From positions 3,161,501 to 3,225,500 of the forward strand of contig NZ_CP141059.1 of assembly GCF_034661235.1 (NCBI RefSeq): a stretch of DNA of 64,000 bases. Direction: 5' to 3'. Positions 59,166-64,000 of this stretch are shown piece by piece (positions within the stretch are counted from its first letter, which is position 1; each line of letters opens with the position of its first letter). A program made the translations under genes and the position numbers. Source of the stretch: Nocardioides bizhenqiangii (GTDB lineage: Bacteria > Actinomycetota > Actinomycetes > Propionibacteriales > Nocardioidaceae). Below the pieces are notes generated by a model. It searched no databases. It saw nothing but the letters and a program-made list of their open reading frames with translations, and was not told the DNA's origin.

Positions 59166-59949
59166 ACGCGTAGCGCTTGTCACCGGTGCCGCCCGCGGCA
59201 TCGGTGCCGCCACAGTTGCCGAGCTCTGCGGACTCGGGTATGGCATCACCGCCCTGGACGCCTGTACCGGAGGCAACGTCGCCCCCGGTGTCGGTTACCC
59301 CATGGCAACCCCCGACGACCTCCACCAGCTCGCTCACAAGTTCCCCGACCAGGTACTCCCCATCGAGTCCGACGTCCGTGACCTCGAAGCCCTCCACTCC
59401 GCGGTGAACGCAACCCTCGACCGCTTCGGGCGGCTCGACGCCGTCGTCGCAGCTGCCGGAGTTGTCGTCGGAGGTCTCGCCCAGTGGGAGACGCCCGAGG
59501 AGCACCTGCGGACCCTGATCGACATCAACGTCATAGGTGTGTGGAACACCGCCGCCGCCGCACTGCCTTCCATGCTGGCCGGGCCCGACCCTGGGGGCTG
59601 CCGGTTCGTCGCCGTCGCATCCGCCGCCGGCGAACGGGGCCTCTACAACCTGACCGGATACGTCGCCAGCAAGCATGCAGTGATCGGCATCGTCCGCGGA
59701 TTAGCTGCCGACCTGGTCGGCACCGGGATTGCTGCGATTGCCGTCGCGCCGGGATCCACCGATACCCCGATGCTTGCGGCCACTGCCGATCTCTACGACT
59801 CGACCCCGCACCAACTCGCCGAGCACCAGGGCATTCGCCGGCTCCTGACACCGGAGGAGATCGCCGCCACGGTCGCGTTGTGCTGCTCGCCCGCCGGAGC
59901 CGCACTCAACGGATCGGTCGTACGCGCCGACGGCGGATTCGCCGGATGA
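59155..59949 (+). CDS. Mycofactocin-coupled SDR within the mft operon
   Basis: A 264-residue SDR: ALVTGAARGIGAATVAELCGLG, an insertion ALDACTGGNVAPGVGYPMATPDDLHQLAHKF of the mycofactocin-coupled type, then VAAAGVVVGG, SAAGERG and YVASKHAVIGIVRG near residue 166. This gene is commonly found between mftE and mftF and probably uses tightly held NAD that passes electrons to mycofactocin. GTG 59155 is inside mftE; TGA overlaps the mftF ATG. Confidence 0.92.
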   Translation: MDFERVALVTGAARGIGAATVAELCGLGYGITALDACTGGNVAPGVGYPMATPDDLHQLAHKFPDQVLPIESDVRDLEALHSAVNATLDRFGRLDAVVAAAGVVVGGLAQWETPEEHLRTLIDINVIGVWNTAAAALPSMLAGPDPGGCRFVAVASAAGERGLYNLTGYVASKHAVIGIVRGLAADLVGTGIAAIAVAPGSTDTPMLAATADLYDSTPHQLAEHQGIRRLLTPEEIAATVALCCSPAGAALNGSVVRADGGFAG

Positions 59950-61343
59950 CCCTGCCGCAGGGCTTTCGGGTCCGGCTCGCGGATGGACTCCTGTACGCCG
60001 ACGGAGGACGCCTGCTTGTCGGAGGCTCGCCCCTGACGGCGATCCGCTTGAGCGAGCGCGCTCGGAGAATGCTTGAGGACGGCACGGTGACCGTCGCCGA
60101 CGAAGCGAGTGCCCATCTCGCAGAACGCCTCCTCGCCAACAATGTGGGTATCCCGGATCTCTCGGCGGCCCCGACCGCTGAAGCCGACAAGATCACGGTG
60201 GTTGTCCCGGTCCGTGACCGTCCTGAGCAACTCGACCGTGCTCTGAGTGCCCTTCATCCCTTGCCCTGCGTCGTCGTCGACGACGCCTCCCTCGACCCCG
60301 ACCTGGTCGCGCAGGTCGTCAGCCGCCACGGCGCTGATCTCATCTCCTTGCCGGTCAACCTCGGACCCGCCGGCGCACGCAACGCCGGGCTCGCCACCGT
60401 CAGCACGCCGTATGTCGCCTTCGTCGACTCCGACGTGGAGGTCACAGCCACCAACCTGCTGAAGCTGGTCCGGCACTTCTCCGATCCCGAGGTCGCCCTG
60501 GTCGGACCACGGGTCGCCGGCATCTCCAGATCCGACGACCCTGCCTGGTTCGAGAAGTACGACGCGATGGCTTCTTCACTCACCCTCGGAACAACACCGG
60601 GCAATGTCAGACCAGGCGCAGCCGTAGCCTGGCTCCCCAGCGCCTGCCTCGTCGCACGCACCGATGCGATCGCCGCTGGCTTCGACTCAGACCTCCGCGT
60701 AGGCGAAGACGTCGACCTCGTGTGGCGACTGATCGAGACCGGCCATCGGGTTCGCTACGACCCCACCGTCGAGGCCCACCACGATGCCCGCTCAACCATG
60801 CGCGGCTGGCTGAGCCGCAAGTTCGTCTACGGCACGGGCGGGGCCACCCTCGCTGCCCGCCACGGCAACAAACTGGCACCCGCTGTGCTCAGCCCCAGCT
60901 ACGCCGTCGCCGCCGCAACTCTGCTGCTCCACAATCGTTGGGCGGGGCCCGTCACGGTAGTCACGCTTGGGTTCGCGACTCGATCGATCCGTACCTCCTT
61001 GCCCGAGGCGTCCGGGAGGAACGCGATCGCGGTCCGCCTCGCCATCCGCGGCCTCATGTGGGCGGTACGTCAGGAGTCTGCACTTGTGCTCAGGCATTGG
61101 TGGCCGGCGGCGCTGGCCGGAACTCTGGTTTCACGCAGCTTCAGCAAGACGGTTGCCACCGCACTCGCCGTTGATGCCGCCGTTGCTGTCTCTGAGCACT
61201 GGGACTCTGATGCGCGCCCCGGACTCGCGGCCATAGCCGCCGGCCGCCGCTTGGATGACCTTGCCTACGGAACCGGTCTGTGGTGGGGAGCCCTCAAGGC
61301 ACGCTCCCCCCGCGCACTCGCTCCGCGCCGCCCTTCCTCTTGA
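59946..61343 (+). CDS. mftF: Mycofactocin glycosyltransferase MftF
   Basis: A 465-residue family 2 glycosyltransferase: a leading domain (1-75), then ITVVVPVRDRPEQLDRAL, VNLGPAGARNAGL, YVAFVDSDVEV with the DxD-like metal site near residue 160, and GFDSDLRVGEDVDLVWRLIETGHRVRYDP near 245. The C-terminal part has hydrophobic segments. It adds beta-1,4-glucose units to premycofactocin. Last gene of the operon; no mftG-type GMC oxidoreductase follows. Confidence 0.95.
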   Translation: MTLPQGFRVRLADGLLYADGGRLLVGGSPLTAIRLSERARRMLEDGTVTVADEASAHLAERLLANNVGIPDLSAAPTAEADKITVVVPVRDRPEQLDRALSALHPLPCVVVDDASLDPDLVAQVVSRHGADLISLPVNLGPAGARNAGLATVSTPYVAFVDSDVEVTATNLLKLVRHFSDPEVALVGPRVAGISRSDDPAWFEKYDAMASSLTLGTTPGNVRPGAAVAWLPSACLVARTDAIAAGFDSDLRVGEDVDLVWRLIETGHRVRYDPTVEAHHDARSTMRGWLSRKFVYGTGGATLAARHGNKLAPAVLSPSYAVAAATLLLHNRWAGPVTVVTLGFATRSIRTSLPEASGRNAIAVRLAIRGLMWAVRQESALVLRHWWPAALAGTLVSRSFSKTVATALAVDAAVAVSEHWDSDARPGLAAIAAGRRLDDLAYGTGLWWGALKARSPRALAPRRPSS

Positions 61344-61892
61344 CGTGTGCTCAATGCTGTGTCGAGGATCGGAGATCCATCAGGATTTCTGGTGGCGCAC
61401 CTTTATTTTCTCGCGCGCTTCCAAGGCAGCTTTGATGCCGAGTGCATGAGCGTTGGCGAGCATCTACCTCTGGGATTCGCCGCTCGAGGTCCGCTCGTAA
61501 TGCAGCACCTGACATTCAGCGAGTTCCAGGCAGCGCCTTCACGACGGACTACTAATCCGTCCCGATGCCCGATTTTGCCATGCGGCGGCCGAGGCGCCCA
61601 CTCACCAGACTGATCACCGGACCGGCCCTAGAAGGACAGTCGGCAATCGGTGCAGCAGACGGCCCAGACTCATGCGAGCACGCTTGGTTGCTTTGCAAAT
61701 GACCCAGAGGTCACGGTCAAAATGCCGCCGAAACGACGTCCACGCCGGGCTCAGCTCGTCCCCGGATGTCCCGGCGTATCCAGATTCGTGTAGGACGCCA
61801 CGCTCAGCTCGTGGCCGAGCCACGGGACGCCGCGACCACCCTCGCGCGCGCCGACTGCTTGCAGATGCGGACAAACAGCGGTCGAGGAACGC
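61344..61892. other. Non-coding gap after mftF
   Basis: No convincing gene in about 550 bases: short frames on both strands lack ribosome sites and protein-like composition. GC content dips around 61360-61440 (GATTTCTGGTGGC, TTTATTTTCTCG). No mftG, RNA gene or mobile-element end is recognisable. Confidence 0.5.
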
Positions 61893-61930
61893 CAGAGGCG
61901 GTTCTCGGATCTCTCCGCAAACCGCCTCTG
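61893..61930 (-). terminator. Hairpin downstream of the tRNA
   Basis: CAGAGGCGGTT (61893-61903) and AACCGCCTCTG (61920-61930) form a perfect 11-base inverted repeat with a 16-base loop, 19 bases past the tRNA 3' end on the minus strand. There is no T-run, so it is either a weak terminator or a processing boundary. Confidence 0.55.
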
Positions 61931-61948
61931 ACCTGCTCTCTTACTTTG

Positions 61949-62022
61949 TAGCGGGGGCAGGATTTGAACCTGCGACCTCTGGGTTATGAGCCCAGCGAGC
62001 TACCGAACTGCTCCACCCCGCG
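61949..62022 (-). tRNA. Initiator tRNA-Met (anticodon CAT)
   Basis: The minus strand folds into a full cloverleaf: acceptor CGCGGGG, D-stem GAGC/GCTC, anticodon arm CTGGG-CTCATAA-CCCAG, T-arm GCAGG-TTCAAAT-CCTGC and 3' CCCCGC. The three consecutive G-C pairs next to the anticodon loop and the unpaired C1 are initiator features. Anticodon CAT is at 61986-61988. CCA is not encoded. Confidence 0.95.
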
Positions 62023-62084
62023 TCGGCGAACCCAACGTTAGAGCATTGGACGAGGCCGCTCCAAATCGAAACCGGCGATCCCGA

Positions 62085-64000
62085 TCACTCTCCGGTCGAC
62101 TCGTCGGTCGGCTCGGTCGGCTGGTCTCCGGGTTGGTCGCCCCCGTCGCGCTGCGCGGAGATCGTGAGAGCCTGCCGCACCTTCTCCTCGGCTTGCTCGA
62201 GCAGCTCGGCCCACTCTGCGGTGTCATTGCGGCTCTGGGCCTCCTCGGCCCGGTCGAACAGGTCGCTGGCATCTTGCAGAAGCTCCGCGATCCGCTCTTC
62301 AGGCGTCTGCTCCTCGCCTGGCTGGCCGCCCGGCCCCTGGCCGTTGTTCTGGCCGTTGTTGTCGCCCGGGTTCTGGCCGTTGTCGTTCTCGTCGTCCTGC
62401 GCCTCGAGGCCGAGGGCGTCGGCGAGGGCGAGCGGGATGTCGCGGCCGATCCCGACGTCCGCTCCGTAGCGCACGATGACGTACTGAAGGATCGGGAAGC
62501 TCGAGGTCGCTCCCGGCCGCACCGCGTAGACCGGCTGGATGTTGATGAGTCCGCTGCTGAGGGGCACCGTCAGCAGGTTGCCGAACACCGGTGGTGTCGC
62601 GCCCTGGACGCGGAACTGCTGCAGCGTGTCGCTGACGCCCTCGTCCTGCTGCATCTCGTTCGCCACCTGACCGGGACCGTCGGCGTTGGCGTCGCTGACA
62701 TTGAGCACCTGGATCTGACCGAAGCTGTCGTACTCCTCCGCGGTGTTGGCGTCGATGTCGGAGTCGACCGACACGAACGACGCCAGGTTGCCCTTGCCCC
62801 GCGGCACGAACACCGAGGTGAGCGACCACTGACCACTGTCGGTCGCAGTGGTGCCGGTGAAGACCCGGTACGGCGGCTGCAGGGCGCCGGTCTGCTCCGG
62901 ATCGGCCGGGACCTCCCACCGCTCGCTGCCCTCGTAGAAGTCGCTGGCGTCGGTCACGTGGTAGCGGGCGAGCTGGTAGCGCTGCACCTTGAACAGGTCC
63001 TCGGGGTAGCGCAGGTGCTCCATCAACGGGTCCGGGATCTCCGCCCGCGGCTTCACCGTGCCGGGGAAGGCACTCATCCACGTGCGGAGGATCGGGTCCT
63101 CCTCGTCCCAGGCGTAGAGCGTGACCGTGCCGTCGTAGGCGTCAACGGTCGCCTTCACGGCCGAGCGCATGTAGTTGATCTCGTCGGTCGGGATGGTCTG
63201 CAGCCCGGTGTCGTCCTGGAGCGAGTCGTCGATCATGGACTCGAACGACTCGCGCTGCGAGTTCGGGTAGCGGTCCGTGGTGGTGTAGCCGTCGAGGATC
63301 CACTGGATCCGGCCGTCGATCACTGCCGGGTAGGGGTCGCCGTCGACCGTCAGCCACGGAGCGACCTTCTCGACGCGGGTCTGCGGGTCGCGGTTGTAGA
63401 GCACGCGCGAGCTTCCGTTTACCCGGCCGGACAGCAGGAAGTTGGTCTCACCGAACTTGACGGCGTACATCAGCTGGCGGAAGGTGCTGCCGACGTCCAC
63501 GCCGCCGTCGCCGTCGTACGTCGTCGCCTGCTCCTCCTCCTCGTCGGCGCTGTTCATGCCGAGCTCGACGTCGTCGGCATCCTCCGAGGACTTGCCGACC
63601 ACGGAGTACTCCGGGCTCTGCTCGCCGTAGTAGACGCGGGGCTCGAAGCCCTCCTGCTCGGTGAAGACGTTGTCATCGGAGTCGATGCCCTCCGCCCACC
63701 GGATGTTGCCGCTGTCGCCCGTGGCCGGCACCTCGTTGGCGTACGCCGCGATGATGCCCTCGCCGTGGGTGTAGACGGTGTGCAGGTTCGACCAGTTGCG
63801 ATCGGCGATCTCGTCCTGGTCGAGCTCCCGTACGCCGAGCACCAGCGGCGTCTCGACGACCTGCCCCGACTCGGGGTCGGTGAGCTTGTAGCGGTCGACG
63901 TCGAGCACCGGCGCGACGGAGTAGTAGACCTGGGGCTGCTGGGTCTGCTCGAAGGTCTCGCGGACCTGCTTCGGGTCGACGACCGGCACCTGGTCGAGCT
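62085..64000 (-). CDS. UPF0182 family membrane protein, 3' part
   Basis: The C-terminal 630 or more residues of a UPF0182 protein, whose N-terminal helices lie outside the window; the frame continues to the window end (LDQVPVVDPKQVRE). Visible blocks include VYTHGEGIIAAYANEV, PRVYYGEQSPEYSVV, RQLMYAVKFGETNFLLS, APWLTVDGDPYPAVIDGRIQWILDGYTTTDRYP and PEDLFKVQRYQLARYHV, all family hallmarks. An asparagine/glycine/glutamine-rich linker (NGQNPGDNNGQNNGQ) leads to an acidic tail. The extracytoplasmic beta-rich body has unknown function. Confidence 0.93.
   Translation of the reverse strand, partial: LDQVPVVDPKQVRETFEQTQQPQVYYSVAPVLDVDRYKLTDPESGQVVETPLVLGVRELDQDEIADRNWSNLHTVYTHGEGIIAAYANEVPATGDSGNIRWAEGIDSDDNVFTEQEGFEPRVYYGEQSPEYSVVGKSSEDADDVELGMNSADEEEEQATTYDGDGGVDVGSTFRQLMYAVKFGETNFLLSGRVNGSSRVLYNRDPQTRVEKVAPWLTVDGDPYPAVIDGRIQWILDGYTTTDRYPNSQRESFESMIDDSLQDDTGLQTIPTDEINYMRSAVKATVDAYDGTVTLYAWDEEDPILRTWMSAFPGTVKPRAEIPDPLMEHLRYPEDLFKVQRYQLARYHVTDASDFYEGSERWEVPADPEQTGALQPPYRVFTGTTATDSGQWSLTSVFVPRGKGNLASFVSVDSDIDANTAEEYDSFGQIQVLNVSDANADGPGQVANEMQQDEGVSDTLQQFRVQGATPPVFGNLLTVPLSSGLINIQPVYAVRPGATSSFPILQYVIVRYGADVGIGRDIPLALADALGLEAQDDENDNGQNPGDNNGQNNGQGPGGQPGEEQTPEERIAELLQDASDLFDRAEEAQSRNDTAEWAELLEQAEEKVRQALTISAQRDGGDQPGDQPTEPTDESTGE

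Noticed and set aside
61672..61989. A 105-codon plus-strand frame ending AGAGFEPATSGL
   Set aside because: The ending is the well-known artefact of translating the antisense of a tRNA; the region is the initiator tRNA and its flank.
1..64000. Insertion sequences, integrases or prophage genes
   Set aside because: No transposase, recombinase or terminal inverted repeat was recognised, although several genes show deletion scars.

Overview
The window is GC-rich and gene-dense, with many GTG starts, very frequent 1-4 base start/stop overlaps, mycofactocin genes, an F420-type luciferase-like oxidoreductase and paired actinobacterial two-component systems. It comes from an actinobacterium, most likely a Nocardioides-like member of the Propionibacteriales. 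That assignment rests on gene content and style only; no 16S rRNA is present.

Layout. (1) 1-3.8 kb: a uronate/sugar catabolism island on the minus strand (kduI, kduD, a sugar-binding lipoprotein and the start of a further gene) divergent from an IclR regulator. (2) 3.9-25.9 kb: ordinary chromosomal functions: a VC0807-like membrane protein, two histidine kinase/LuxR response regulator pairs, an antimicrobial-type ABC exporter, a degenerate GGDEF protein, a TetR-controlled hydrolase operon, an ELWxxDGT repeat protein, a sortase with a DUF4397 surface protein, an MMPL transporter and another TetR/hydrolase pair. Several gene remnants lie here (internally deleted SDR, monooxygenase tail, LivH head). 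(3) 26-53 kb: a large catabolic region of SDRs, MDR and zinc alcohol dehydrogenases, an Old Yellow Enzyme-type reductase, two class III aminotransferases, two aminoglycoside-phosphotransferase-like kinases each with a small partner, two NTF2-like proteins, two paralogous ABC substrate-binding lipoproteins with one ATPase and one permease, and two paralogous TetR regulators. (4) 53.3-54.9 kb: a scar where a meta-cleavage aldolase/acetaldehyde dehydrogenase pair and an HxlR regulator have been truncated into each other. (5) 55-61.3 kb: a mycofactocin locus, mftR divergent from mftA-mftB-mftC-mftD-mftE-SDR-mftF, without mftG. (6) 61.9-64 kb: an initiator tRNA-Met and the 3' part of a UPF0182 membrane protein gene.

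How the parts may work together. The catabolic region contains a mycofactocin-coupled SDR (42.6-43.4 kb) inside a roughly 12-gene transporter operon, close to the cofactor locus. The intergenic promoters at 33.3, 45.7 and 49.6-49.7 kb share a TCATGA-centred motif (best form TTCTCATGATAAAT). I infer one regulon in which an unknown small alcohol- or ketone-bearing compound is imported by the ABC system and oxidised by SDR/MDR/OYE enzymes, some dependent on mycofactocin, under one or both TetR paralogues. The substrate cannot be named from sequence.
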